Shown here: positions 46,225 through 59,200 of the stretch, piece after piece
How the letters are laid out: every line of letters starts with the position of its first letter
Numbering within the stretch: the stretch's first letter is position 1
Assembly: GCA_007449985.2 (NCBI GenBank)
Contig: VIIQ02000574.1
Coordinates: 682,001 to 746,000 of the forward strand
DNA: 64,000 nt
Source of the DNA: Desmodesmus armatus
Taxonomy: Eukaryota; Chlorophyta; Chlorophyceae; Sphaeropleales; Scenedesmaceae
Direction of reading: 5' to 3'
Notes under the pieces: generated by a model
What the model was told of the DNA's origin: nothing
The model's database searches: none
What the model saw: the letters and a program-made list of their open reading frames with translations, nothing else
Translations under genes and position numbers: made by a program

Positions 46225-47491
46225 TGCAACACTGCAGCAAGGGGGAAGGCCGTTGAAATAGCATTGCATGCTTCGCAGGAGGTAGGGGCAGGCTCTGCTG
46301 CACTGTGGGCGCTTGAAGCTTTGCTGTGGCAGCAGTGGTTCTAGGGTGTGCACATGCATGCATACAGAAGAGCGGGCTTGGTTTTTCGAGTGTTTTTTAG
46401 GGGAGGGGTGCCTTTCACCTCAAGGGGACCCCCCCCTCCCCCCCGGGAACACCCCAACAACAAAGTGACATCATGGGGTTAAGCATGACCTGTTCATGCT
46501 GACAGACCTGGGTGCGGGTATTTTTTGTTGCATGCTGTGCTGCCGCAACAAGCGTGTGGCACTGTAGGCACTATTGCCAGAGTGATGGCTGCCAACCTCA
46601 GTTGTTCTTAGTTGATCATTGTACGTTGATTTGGCGCCGTGGCACCAGGCAGGCTGGTGACGTGCTGGAGGGTGTATCAATGACCTTTTTGCCTCCTGCA
46701 AACACGTGACGTTGTTCTTTACCCTCGTATGTTCTATGCGCCAGCGTTTGTATACCAGTGTTGTTTATCATGGCCTCACTGAAGGCGATTTCCCTGTTCT
46801 GGTGGCACCACCAAAATGAGTGGCCTCAATTTTGTGTGTGGAGTATGTGCATGTGTTAGCACAGGGATTACTGTGTGTGTGTAGAAACAGGAAGTGCTGT
46901 ATGCTTGGCGGTGTCTTTGGCTCAAGTTGCTGTGTTCACCCAGCCACCCAGTTGGGCTTTTCACTCTATCGCAGGCTGACGGCTGGGCAGCCTGGTGTAC
47001 GTAACTTCTGGGACGTTGAGTGGGGACGATACAGCGTCAAGCCCAGGAAACAAGAGCACCACGCTTTGATTCAGCTTGTTTGTAACAAATGTGAGCATTT
47101 GCTAGCATTGGTGTGGCTGTAGAAGCCAGTGGCCAAAGTTGAGCATTGGCCAACATACCTGAGTACTGCAAAAGGAGTGCAACGATGGTGCCATCAACGA
47201 GCACATAGAAGTCTGCTTCTATCGTGCGCTTGTGCCCTGCACGCACGTGAACATGTGCCCTGAGGGTGACTAATTTTGTACCTCGACTTTGACCCAACCG
47301 CAGCTTGTCGCAACTGTGGCGTTCAGAACATACAGCTCAATTTTCTATAGGTCACGCGATACAGCGTCAGTTACTGCCCAACGGACGTGAGATCACCAAT
47401 ATTTATTCTCAGCCTGAGCCTGGCTCTGAGGGGACAACAGCTGTCTTCACTGGTCATAACTATAGCTCGTCAGTAAATCTTGCCATCAGTC
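46225..47491. other. intergenic region between the phospholipase B-like and TBC genes
   Basis: 1.27 kb holding the first gene's 3' UTR and the second gene's promoter. It has short C runs near 46430-46443. I see no coding segment I can support, although an upstream TBC exon cannot be excluded. Confidence 0.5.
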
Positions 47492-50280
47492 ATGGAAGAC
47501 GTAGAGACTGATCTGTACGGCTTTCAGCTCACCAAGCTCAACGTGCAGCAGCAGGCCATACGTCTGCAGTGTGATGGCACGTCACGCAGGGCCGAGGCCA
47601 ACTGGGTCTCAGTTGCTCAACAGCAGCAGTTGCCACCTGAAGCCAAGCTGAAAAGCCTGATCCGTCTGGTGAGTGTCAGGCAGCAAAGGATGTCGATAAG
47701 CACAGATACGTGTACTCAATCTGTTCTGCTGCTTTGGCACAGGGTGTTCCACCGACGCTGAGGACTTTGGTTTGGATGCAAGTCTCTGGAGCAGCCGCAA
47801 AGCAAGCAGCAGTTGCAAGCAACTACTTCAGCAACATGTGCCTTGCAGGAGAGCAGTCCCCATACCTGAAGGACATCGAGCAGGTTGGCAACATCACAGC
47901 AGCACCAGCCCAATTGGCTCCCTGCAGTGCCTGCACACACAGCAGTTCAGGGGCTGTCTATGTTGCACCAACCAATGTGCTCGTGTGTCCCATGTTCACC
48001 ACAAATCCAGTCGTGGCATCACAAGTTGTCAGCGCAATTGCCTGCACAACATGCAGCTTATGTCATGTGCTGCATGCTGCGCAATCCTGCAGGATGTGCC
48101 ACACACCTTTGCCAACCACCCTTGGCTGCATGAGCCTGATGGACAAGCAGCGCTGAGGCGTGTGCTGGCAGCATACTCGGTCCACAACCCAGCTGTCGGA
48201 TACTGCAGGAGCATGAACCAGATCCTGGCACTGCTGCTGGTTGCCCTCAACAGGTGCGGCGTATCGTCAGCATCACATCAAGCTGCTGCTGGCCTGCCGT
48301 GCTGGCACTATATTACCATCAGCAGTGGGCTGTTCATGCAGCTGGCAACATGCAACTTGTGCTGGCCTTTGGGCCTGGAAGGACCAATGACTCTGCAGCA
48401 GCTCAACCCTCATGTGTAACTAGCTGGTGGCTGGGAGAGATGGAGCGCAGCTGTATCAGCAGACGGCCATGGGTGCCGTTGGAAGGTCCAGCACACCGTT
48501 CCCTGCTCCTGTCTGACTGCAGGAACCAGGAGGCAGCGTTCTGGCTGCTAGCAGCGCTGGTTGAAGACATCCTGCCACCGGACAACTACAACAGCAACCT
48601 GGTGGGGTGCCAGGTCAGTAGTGCTGGCAACGTCCTGCAGTGGCCGCCATGCATCTGCCGGCTGGCTGTGCAGCAGGAACATGCATACAATATCGAGCCT
48701 GGCCGGCATCGTACACTCAGCAGCACACATGTACATTACTCAAGGGACATATTGTTCGCTTGCAGGTGGAGATGAAGGCACTGGACGAGCTGATTGCCCA
48801 CAAGCTGCCCCGCCTGTCAGCACACCTCAACAACCTGGAGGCAGATGTGTCCATCCTTGCAACAGACTGGTTTCTGACGCTATTTGCCGCAAACATGCCT
48901 TCTGAGACGGTACGTTCTTGACTAATTACTGTCAGTCGGCGACTGAAGGTGCAGCAAGCGCTCCCCCTTGAAGCACACGCATGCGTGGCAGCAGTCTTGC
49001 CATGGACGCGGTGTGGTGGCTTGTTCAGCAACCGAGCCGCTGAAATGCTGCAAACGTGCCTTGCTGTTGTGCAGGTGACGCGTGTGTGGGACGCTCTGTT
49101 TTCTGAGGGCAGCAAGATCCTGTTTAGGACAGCGCTGGCGGTGCTCAAAGCGCAGGAGGATGCTCTGCTGGCATATGACAATGCAGGTACGCCGCTTCCC
49201 AGCCTGGCAAACTCGCAGTGGCACCTAGCGTGTGGCGTCTTACCGCACAAAGCCTGCTGAGCTGCCAGCTCTGGTGTGCATGTTGCGCAAACATTGCACC
49301 TAGCTACCAGCCACACACTCGTCAGCGCGGCATAGCGCACGCGCCAAACAAGGCAAAACGGTTTTGACAGCACGCACGGCAGCCTTTGCGATGCCCGTCC
49401 CCAAGATGTGGCTGAAGGAAGGGCTGTCAGCATGCACAACACCCCAAGGCTGCCATGCGGCCACTCCACTGCAGGCGAGCTGTTGATGGCTGTGCGGCAG
49501 TACACCAGCAGCCTGCATGACAGGGACAACCTCATGCACGTGGCGTTTGAGGGCATTGGCAGCATGCCCATGGCAGTCATTGAGCGTTGCAGGCAGGAGC
49601 GCAGGTAAGCTGTGGTGGGTGGCAAAGTACCTGTGCTGACATGTTCAACTTGTGGCACCTCTTATTCAGGAACTTGTTCAGAACCAGCTCACACCCCATG
49701 GCTTCGTTATCGTCATGCCATATGGCATGTCGTCACAAGCGCGATAGCCAAGTCTTAGCAGCTGGCTGAGGTGTCATGGTGAAGGTTGCTTGATGTGTTG
49801 GGCGTGTGCACCACTGACCCCCTGCTTTCTGCCTGCAGTGCTGAGGTTGCAGCAGCTGTGCGGGACAGGCAAGCCATGAACAACAGGCAGGAGCTGCGCA
49901 GCACTATTGATGCAAAGCAACGAGGCACTGGTGGTGAGCATCTGATGCTGAACTGGCAGCATCGGTGTGGCAGCGGCACACGCATCTGTGTGATTGATGG
50001 CATCCTGTTTCACTCTAGTGCTATGTGCACAACCAGCTGTCGGGTACAGCACACAACACAAGCAAGCCATGAATGTGTGCTGTCTGCAGGTGATGAGCAA
50101 CAGGAGGGCTCTGGCCGCCTGAACGAGCACATTGGCGAGCTGGGCAAGCAGGCAGGCGTGCTGAGCAAGCAGGCAGCAAGCAACCTGAAGAAGGGCTTTG
50201 CCAGCCTAGCATCTAGCGCAAAGGAGCTGTCAGCCAAGGCGCACGACCACATAAAGCGAGGCGGCAGTGGACAGGCCTAG
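47492..50280 (+). CDS. TBC (Rab-GAP-like) domain protein lacking both catalytic fingers, 9 exons
   Basis: TBC domains normally accelerate GTP hydrolysis on Rab GTPases with an Arg finger (IxxDxxR) and a Gln finger (YxQG). Exons: 47492-47668, 47743-47883, 48093-48253, 48523-48613, 48766-48909, 49075-49186, 49475-49604, 49839-49933, 50090-50280; all in phase, 413 residues from this ATG. Fold signatures are present: YGFQLT, GVPPTLRTLVWMQVSG, NHPWL, NPAVGYCRSMNQILALLL, EAAFWLLAALVEDILPP, VTRVWDALFSEGSKILFRTALAVL. At the Arg-finger site the sequence is DVPHTF, so H110 replaces Arg. At the Gln-finger site it is YCRSMN, so R145 replaces Gln. A helical, Lys/Ala-rich tail follows the domain. It may bind a Rab without GAP activity. 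An upstream exon is possible. Confidence 0.92.
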
Positions 50281-50982
50281 AACATGGTTGTCCACCAGTA
50301 TGTGTGTGGATGTACAGCCATCATGCCCAAATGTGGGCAAGTGCTTTGGGACCTGTGAGGTTGGGAGCAGTGCGCCATCCTCCCTGCTTGATTTCTTCGC
50401 TCAAAAGTATGCATGCAGCATGTTTCTGCTGCTGCAGGACCGATGTGTGTAGCTGCAGGGGATGCGCTGCCGGCTCAGTAGGTTATTGTCCCGCAGTACG
50501 TCCCTCCAGTCTGAAGGTTCGGTCGTCTGTGTTGGCCAGGCACTGGTCAGTTTAACGTATAACTTTGCACATCTGCTTGAAGGAGAGCAGTGCTGCCTAG
50601 GTGTGAGCCGCCCCTGGAGACCTCCACACACCTGCGCCTACAAAATACATGACATGATGGCAGCCCAGCCAACTATTGTTGCAGTGTTGATCAACTGTAC
50701 ATGTACATGTCCTGTACATGTATGTGGGGAGCCTGCAGCAGTCGACTCTGCACTGCAGTTTTTCCTGCTATCCGTCTGCGAATTTTGCACAACTTAAATG
50801 TGACTGAAGGCCTGCAACACATGGGCCAGTTGACATCGGACGTCATCATTGCTTGTGACGCGCCATGACTCACGGCGCGCACACAGCGCGGCGAGGGGCA
50901 CAAAGGCCACAGCAAAGGCCAGATCTTGCATTTCGACAAACAATCTGAAGCAAAGCTATTACACTGAATCAAAAAAACAACC
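50281..50982. other. intergenic region between the TBC and LEA-like genes
   Basis: About 0.7 kb with no coding segment. A short repeat of TGTACATG units lies at about 50697-50721. The LEA-like promoter should be at the right end; no TATA box is clear. Confidence 0.5.
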
Positions 50983-53900
50983 ATGCCGCGACGATCAATG
51001 GTCTTGGTGTTGGTTTGCATTGTCATGCTGCTGGGGGGCAGTTATGGCAAGATCAAGCAGGTAAGCGTGGTGATTTCCTGCATTTGAATAGCACAGTTCC
51101 CCTTTCCGTTGGAAGGCTGCCCTGTGGTTGTTTGCCATCCAGCCCCCTGCACCACCCCCCGGGATGGGCCCAGGGATGCATATGCATGCATGCTTGATCG
51201 CCCATCTCGCAGCTCTGGGTGTGCCTTCACTGTGGTGTTCTTGCACCACTACAGAGTGCTGCTCCCCGTCAGTCAGTCAACGAGGCCAGCGTTGAGGAGT
51301 TGGAGATGATGGACCCTGTCATCGAGACCACCAACCCCGGGAGCTGCTCACTACCGAGGACATCAAGGCTGCTGATGCTGTGAGTCAGAGTAAAGCTGCT
51401 TTGTAGACTATAGGGAGCAAGCAGCTGGATGTGAGGAATGCCACCTTATAGGGAGTTTTGTGCGTCCAGGAGGTAGCCACTTGCGCAATGGAAATGCATG
51501 AACATGCCTGTGCATACAGTCTGCATTGGCTGTGGGCGTGCCACTCAGTGCGGCGGCCACACCCCACACGGAGCGTGAGCCATGGCATCACTCACATGAT
51601 CACGCGGGGCACATCATCTTTGCTGTGTACAAGTGCATTGGTGGTGCGCAGAATGCTGGAAATCTTGGAGAATGCATGCGCCCAGTCAGCTGGTGCCCAC
51701 TGTGCACGGCGTGCCTGTTTGCGATGTGACATGACTGCTGGAGGTGATGCTGTTTCCCAGGATGTAATCCTTGCTAATGAGCCTCCCCATACCATTACGG
51801 GATGATGCCATGCCAGTGCCTGCACTGCTGTCCCCGCCCCATCCTTACCTATTGCCGTGTTGCCCGCCTTTCACACCCCAGGCCCAGCATCATGATGGCC
51901 ACGGTGTCCTGCACCACGTCAAGGACAACATCAAGGCGGCTGCCGACAAGGTTGCTGGCGATCCTACCTCCACATTGGGCAAGACCGGGAGCAGGTGGGT
52001 ACAGAGCACTTTGGTGGGTGTGTGTGAGTGCCTTCAATCATGTGCTTGAGCACCCCGGGGTTGTGAGGTAGCATGCCCGTGTAGGTCACCCGTCAACCCC
52101 TGCTCAGGGTGTGGAAGGGATGGGCCATTTGGCACAGTATTTTTTTTCAATTGATTGATATCAAAGTGGCTGGGTGGGCAGCCACCCACGTGGTCGTCTT
52201 GCAAGACGCAACAATTGTTACGTTGATATACAGCTGTTACATCTTGCCTGCATGGTGGCTGTGTGGGGTGCATTCTTATGAGAACCGGCCAGCAGCACCG
52301 GAATGGCATTCGAATGAGAATTCTCATACTCACTGGCGGCTGGGGCACCTATGCACGTCGGCGTGCTAGCTTGGCTGCACTGCAATAAATTGGAGTTTCA
52401 TGGTTGCTACTGAAATGTTATCTTGAACGTTGGTGACTGCCTTCCTCGATGTCCAGTATATCAGACACTTGCAGTACAGTATGCTAGCTGGCCAGCATAG
52501 CGTTATGCATGCTGGTTGTCTGGTACTTGAGTTGAGCTGACCCTGCACCACACCCGCACCATGCCAAGGCATGCTTGGTCGAGCTTGCATCTGACCACTG
52601 AACGTTTCATCAGTTTCTGGATGACACTGGTTGCTGTTTAAGGCATATTCAGGGTGGTGCCTGTGTCAGCAACAGCACGTACTCAACCAAGGTCCAGCAC
52701 ACGCCAAACAGGTCACCAACCTCAATGGCTCTGGCCCAACATTGAACGTCACTGCATGCCTCCCTCCCCCCTCCCTCCCTTCCTTCATGCAGGTGTGGCA
52801 CTGCTGGTGAGAAGCTGACCAGTGACTGCGGCAAGGTCCTTGACGGTGTCAAGGGTGCACTGCACCTGGGATCTCACAAGGCCGGCCACGCTGCTGAGTC
52901 AGCCAAGCAGTCAGGAGAAGATGCTGCAGCCAAGGGCCGCCAGCTGACCGAAGATGCCTATGACGAAGTCCAGGACAGTAAGGAAGCAGTCAAGGGTAAG
53001 GCTGCCGATGCAGCTGACACAGTCAAGGGCAAGGCAGCTGATGCTGCCGATGCAGCCAGGGACACAGCTGGTAGTGCTGCCGACACAGTGAAGGGTACCG
53101 CAGCCAGTGCCAAGGAGTCTGCAAAGCAGGCAGCCGACAGGGCAGGGACGGTTGTTGGGGACGTCCAGGAGTCTGCACAGGACACCGCCTCTGCAGCAGC
53201 AGCCAAGGCTCGTGAGCTGGCTGAGGGCGCTGCAGACTCCGCCAAGGATGCAGCAAACAGGGGTAAGGCCGCTGCTGCTGACACCGCTGATGCAGCACGC
53301 GAGTATGGCGAGAGTGGTGCTGATACTGCTCGCAAAGCAGCACAGAAGGGGTGGGAGGCAACCGAGGATGTTGCAGACAGGGCTCGGGATGCTGCAGCGC
53401 AGGGCTGGGAAACTGCCGAAGATGCTGCTGAGTACGTTGCAGATAAGGCTTCTGCTGCAAAGGACGCTGCTACTGATGCAGCCTCCCGCGCGGCCGACAA
53501 GGCAGGTGATGCCCTGAAGGATGCAGCCAACAAGGGCCGCCAGCTGTCTGAGGATACTACAGAGTCTGCCAAGGGTGCAGCAAACAGGGGTAAGGCCGCT
53601 GCTGCTGATACTGCCGACACAGCACGCGAGCAGGGCCGCAAGCTCAGCGAGAGTGCAGCGGATACAGCCAAGTCTGCTGCAGGTACAGTCCAGGATAAGG
53701 CCGCAGATGCCTATGACAGCGCAGCCGAGACAGCCGACGGTGCAGCCGAAACCAGCAAGGGCTTGTTTGGTGCTGTGAAGGACCGCATTGCAGGGGCATT
53801 CGGTGCTGGTCAAGATGCTGCCCGTGATGCTGCTGATCAGGCTGAGGCCACTAGGCAGTCTGCTCAGGAGACTGTATCCGGCCAGGCAGATAAGGCTGGG

Positions 53901-55206
53901 CTCCTAGCTCGTGAGGCAGCAGGGGAGGCAGCCGGGAGGGTGAGGAGTGCACAGGACCAGGGAGCAGAGGCAGTGAGGGGTGCCAATGAGAAGGTGCAGA
54001 AGGCTGCGTCGGATGTGTATGAGGGAGCTAAGCAGGGGGGTCAGCAGGCTGCTGAGGGTGTGCAGGGTGCTACCGAGCAGGCTGCTGCTGCTGGTGAGGA
54101 TGCCAGGGAGCGGGCAACCGGTATCCTGGGCAAGGTGAAGGAGGTGCTCACTGGCTCTGCAAGGGAGCACAAGGCAGACGCACAGCACAAGGTGAGCTGG
54201 GCTACTCGGAGGTGGAGTGCGTGTGAAGGAGGTTTTGGCTTGCTGCCAGCAGCCTGAGGTTGTGTGTAGTGCACATGTTGAGAGATGTCCAGGGGTTGGG
54301 GAGGGGGGAAGGGGGGGGGGTCGCCGCTGCTTGATGGGGGACCTGCCACGCCCATGACGCATGCTAATGGCAGGCTGTGACAAAGTGTGTATCTACTCAA
54401 CACACTGTGTAAGCACTGGAAGGGGCTTTCAACTTGAAAGCCTGGCAAGCGCATGATGCGCCGTGGCAACTTGTACTGAGCTGGGCATGCGTTCCTGTTG
54501 CGGCATTTTCAGTTCAAAGCTCCCTGCTGAAGCATATGATGATGGGCTAGCCTGTGTGCAGCAGCTGGTGCCTACCAGTACACATCTTGCAGTATGCAGC
54601 GTTACATTTTAGCGCTTGTGGCATGCCTGTCCTCTACTTCCTCCCCTGCAGGCTGCCATTGCCCAGAAGGAGGCTGCTGAGGCTGCCCTGGAGGAGGATG
54701 CACAGTCAGTGCTGGGGGGCAAGGAGAACCTGGCGGATGCAACCAAGGATGTGGCAGGTGCGTAATCTGGTGGCAGGTGGTGGCTGAATACAATGCTATT
54801 GATAGTGATATCACTGGCAGTTGCCAGCTAGGTGTATGCTGTGTTGATCCATACACAATGTATACTTCTGCGGCTTATTTGATCGTAGTGGCTTGGGCGA
54901 AAAGAGGCTTGGTTGCTGTGTCAGCTGCAGTTGCGCTGCAACAGAGCATTCTACACAGTAATAGTGCAACGTGCCATGCGTTGCAAGTTTGCCCTCGTCT
55001 CAGTACACCTTTCAAGGTTGTCACAACCGCTGGCAGCGCCAGGAAGTCGAGCACATGCATGGGGTTTGCCTCACACGGTGCTGATGTGAGCCTGTTCTGC
55101 TGCCTGTGTGTATGCTGCAGGTGACCTGCAGGACAAGGCTGCTGGTGTGTACGACAAGGCCAAGGAGCGCGTGCTGGGCAGGCGCAAGAAGGAGCAGGAG
55201 CTGTGA
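50983..55206 (+). CDS. LEA-like (group 3 type) Ala/Lys/Asp-rich repeat protein with signal peptide; one-base frameshift in exon 2
   Basis: Group 3 LEA-type proteins protect membranes and proteins during drying or salt stress. Exons: 50983-51060, 51255-51379, 51882-51994, 52793-54191, 54652-54757, 55121-55206; about 635 residues if exon 2 is corrected. Exon 1 encodes a strong signal peptide (MVLVLVCIVMLLGGSYG). Exon 4 (1.4 kb) is a long run of degenerate 11-residue units rich in A, K, D and E, such as AADAADTVKGK and SAKESAKQAAD, with repeated KGRQL, ANRGKAAAADTAD and EYGESGADT-type blocks, predicting amphipathic helix. The C-terminus ends RRKKEQEL. Exon 2 as given is 125 nt, one short of what the flanking phases need: the frame before about 51339 and the frame after it both look coding (VIETTNP, then ELLTTEDIKAADA). 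A lost G in CCCGGG is likely. Confidence 0.88.
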
Positions 55207-56240
55207 ATGGTTTTGGCACACTAGTAGGCGGCTTGCCTGATGTCAGTGGACTGTTGCCTTCCAGCCCCACTGTGTGGCTTCAAGACCGAGGCGGGTTCAA
55301 CCCAAGTTGCAGGGTGATCCTGTGCTCCCCACATGGTGTACACGAACCAGGGCGGTTGGTACATGTAGAATATAGTTGGTGGTTGGAGTTGTTCGATCAC
55401 GATTGTGTTGCAGGAATGCAACAGGGCAGATGGCACCAGTTTGGTGTTGTTAGCTGTGTGCATATGGCTGCATAAATTTGCAGCATCGTAGGCAGGCTGT
55501 CCTTGCTGCTGTTGTCATTAATATTGGGTCTGCAGCAATTGTAGCGGGATGCGATTACATTTGTACACTGGATAGTTGATGATGGTTGAGGGTTGTGCGT
55601 GTATACTTGCTGGCGTATTTGCCAGCTGGGCATGTTGTCATGTCAGTCAATGCATGTCGCAGCCTGCTCTCAATGCACCATCAATTTGCTGTCCATGTGT
55701 TGTCAACCGGATACCTTGTTGAGGTACCTTGTTGCAGAGTGGGTGCAGTGGTTCATCAGCAACCTTGCTCAATGCATGCATCGACTGCAGTCTGTGACCC
55801 CGATGCAGTGGCGGGAAAGTGTGTGGGAGTTGGACCACGATGCACATGCTAGGGTAACATCAACAATGTTTGCCTGCAGTGCTTAAGTCCACAAACATTG
55901 ACGTGGCATAATGATCATACGAGCAAAGTTATCAGCTGGATTGTAAGCATGATCAAACACACCGACAATACGTCACATGCAGCCCATCAGTGACAAGTTG
56001 AAGAGATGCAGCAGAAACATACACATGTGCTTGGCACAGACCTGATCAAAAGGTGGTATTGTCAGCACACAAACACCCTTCACCACCAACAAACATAATG
56101 CAGCCTGCTGAGTGATGCTGCCAAGCACAGCCATGTGTGGCAATACTCCTGCTTGATAACGTGACGGCCATGCGCCTGCCAGTGCAGCAACAGCTCCAGT
56201 GCCGCAACATTACCATACAGTTGGCAACAGCTCCGGTACA
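55207..56240. other. convergent intergenic region, LEA-like/TruA
   Basis: About 1.0 kb between two convergent stop codons, somewhat AT-richer than its surroundings. No coding segment with recognisable features. Confidence 0.5.
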
Positions 56241-59200
56241 TCACTCAACAATATCCTTGCTGCCTGTGCTGTCCTGCTGCGTCTGCACGTCTGCATCTGT
56301 ACTGCTGACAGCTGCTGCAGTTGTGGTGTCCTGCTGGGTCTCCCTGTCTTCGTCAGTACTGCTGACGGCTGCTGCAGCTGCGGCGGGAATCTCCACGCCC
56401 TCCGGCAATTCATACAGCACCTGCACAGCAAGCAACCCACGGCGGCACAATCTGTACCATCATCACCACAACCATGCAGCATGTGTGATGTGCACCTCCC
56501 TGCAGTGCTTACTGTGGCTGTCTGTGCTCTGGTCTCCCACCAACAGCCAACTCGCAGTGCAAATGTCACATGACCAATCAAAGGCTGACAAGCCAAGCCG
56601 CATGATTGTGCTGGCAACTTGGCGCATGTGTGTGATGGTAGCTGCGGCTGCTGACACCATGACGTGGCATATTGCATCTGCCAAGCAGTCTCACCTTGGT
56701 CAAGTACAGCCCATGTGGTGGTGCTGCCTCAACAGGGAGGGCAGACCTGTCGCCTTTGGAGAGCAGCTTCTTGAACTGTGCTGGAGATATGCGTCCATGG
56801 CCCACCTCCACTAGGCCTGCAGTGATCAGCCGCACCATCCTGCATGCGCAGACAGACACACCCACACAGATTTGTGCAGACGCAAACCATCAACCAGCAG
56901 ACATCTTTTGGACAACCACTCTCAAAACACATGCGCATATGCAGAATCTTGGCCCAAAAAGGTTGCCCACACTGTGCAAGCATGCCTGCACGCTTCTTTG
57001 TGGCACCAACACACCTGTAAAGAAACCCGTTGCCAGCCAAGTGTATATGCACTTGCTCCGCGCCGCCGCTGCTGCTGCTACTGCTTGCCTCCACGTCCGC
57101 CCGCCAGAGGTGCCTGATGTTCTTCTCAGCCGTGCGCACAGGCTTGATGCCCAGCGCTACTAGCTTTGGCTTCTTCCGCTTCATATTCCCTAAACCTGCG
57201 CATCAGTTCCGCGCAGCAAATCAGTGCAGCAGTGCAACAGTGGCGAGCACGCACGCATCAGACGCACCACCCTGGTGTCCTATCCGCCACTAGCTAGGTA
57301 TATGTTGTGGACCACTTCACGCCTTGAGGTGTCGACAGTAAGTCCCACAGTGTTACCTGTCATGCCAACAACATCATGTGCCGATTCATTCGGTGCAGTG
57401 GGGAGTGCCCTAGATCCTGCCATGTGTGATGGGCGTAATGGTGCTGAGGTGCTGCAGCCTTTTGTGATCAGCTGCCGCCTGAGGTTCACCGACCTACCTG
57501 ACGGCCGCCGGCTGTCCATAAACGTGCTGAAGTCGTGTGTGCCTAGGAGGTGGCTGGCTGCTTCCTGCATGGCGCTCACATCTAGCTGCAGGTCCTGAGG
57601 GTGCTGGGGCTTGCCACGGGAGCGCTCACACCACCTGTCATACACCCACCAGACTTGTTGGGCCTGGAGAAAGTCCAGCAGTGTCAGCAGGAACCAAAAG
57701 CTCAGTTCCCATAGCCTGGCCTAGCCCTGGCAGGGGTACCAGGAAACATGAGCAGGGATCAAATAATCAAAGGACCAGCCAGCTCGGTTTTCAATCCAGG
57801 CACACACCACCCAGCAGGCATGCCATCTCAAGTTGAGAGCAGAACACGTGCCAAAACATACCAGCAAGCAACATGGTGTGTGTTTGCGCTGCTGCATCAT
57901 GGGCGCAGGTGTCCTGCAGGCAGTGTCAGCACGTACATGGTACCTGCATGGGCTGTGGCACACCGCAGTTGAGCTTGTAGCAGTACTCCTTGCCCACTGA
58001 TCTGAAGTGACTGTCAAAGCCTGCAGCACAGCAACATGCACAAATAACAGTACAGTGCCTTTCCTCAACAGCAGATCAGCACCGGGGCAAAGGAGCCCTC
58101 TGACTGATAGCATGCTGGTGTTGCTGCCCATCAAGGTTGCCAGCAGGGAACACTGTTTCAGGCCATTTGATGTTGCAAAGGCAGTGCATAGCAGCTTCAA
58201 CCCATCATCAGGCCATGCCACACACTGCTAAAGCCATCTCGCATGCCATGGAAGCAACAAGTTCAGAAGCTACAAGCAGTACTCGCACCCTGTGGTGCCA
58301 GCTGTATGTGCTGGACCTTGACATCTGCAGGCAGCACCCCATTGAGGTACATCATCAGGCTGTCAGGCTGTATGCTGTCAGGGCTGCCCACAACATCCAG
58401 GTGGGCCACCTGGCGGACCGCATGCGCACCAGCATCTGTGCGGCTGGCACCTGCAGGACACCAGCAGCGAGGGACAGCCACAAAGACTATGCAGCTGGTA
58501 TGATTTAGGGACCAACTGTGAAGTGACCAATGGCCAACACCGCCACAAACACACAAACATTGTTGGCAGCAGCATTGGGCAAAACACGTTCTGCAGCAAG
58601 GCGCACAGCAGGTTGATAGCAGCAGGATGCCACAACATGTAAGCAGCACCACAACATGCAACACCCGCTGGACGCTTGCTTCACACCCCTTGCCAGTCCC
58701 GCAGGGCCTGTGAGGTCGCTCACTCATCCAGGCGGCTTCGATTGCAAGGCATGCATGCCCGCCACTCACTCACTCACCCGCCCACCCACCACCCGCTGCC
58801 CCCTCCCCGCCCGCGCGTCCCGCCGCACCCACCTACCACCCGCCCCGCCGGCAGCAGCACGCGTGCTGCGGCTTTCTCCAGCTCTCCTTGTACTGTGCGG
58901 GCTTTCGGCTGGAACTGGAACCCAGCGAATTGCGACCCATCATACGCCACAACCTGCATGGAAACACGCATAAGGGGGCAGGGGCTCTGCTGTTGATATG
59001 CGGCGAGGTGGGTGGTGGTGCTCCAGGACCATTACGTGCCTTGAACAAGTTTGGTGTCATTCTGAGGCACGGCACCACCACCAGCTGCGTATTGGATGTG
59101 TGGCTCTGTCTGCAAACAGCGTCGCTTGCTTACTTCTTCATGGTGACGTACATAGCACCCACCAACCACCAGCTGTGGAGGCACCATCCACAAGCGGGGG

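Noticed and set aside
52911..53813. 300-residue minus-strand open frame, Cys/Ser/Leu-rich
   Set aside because: Mirror of the LEA-like 11-mer repeats; periodic composition keeps the antisense frame open. It has no start context or introns.
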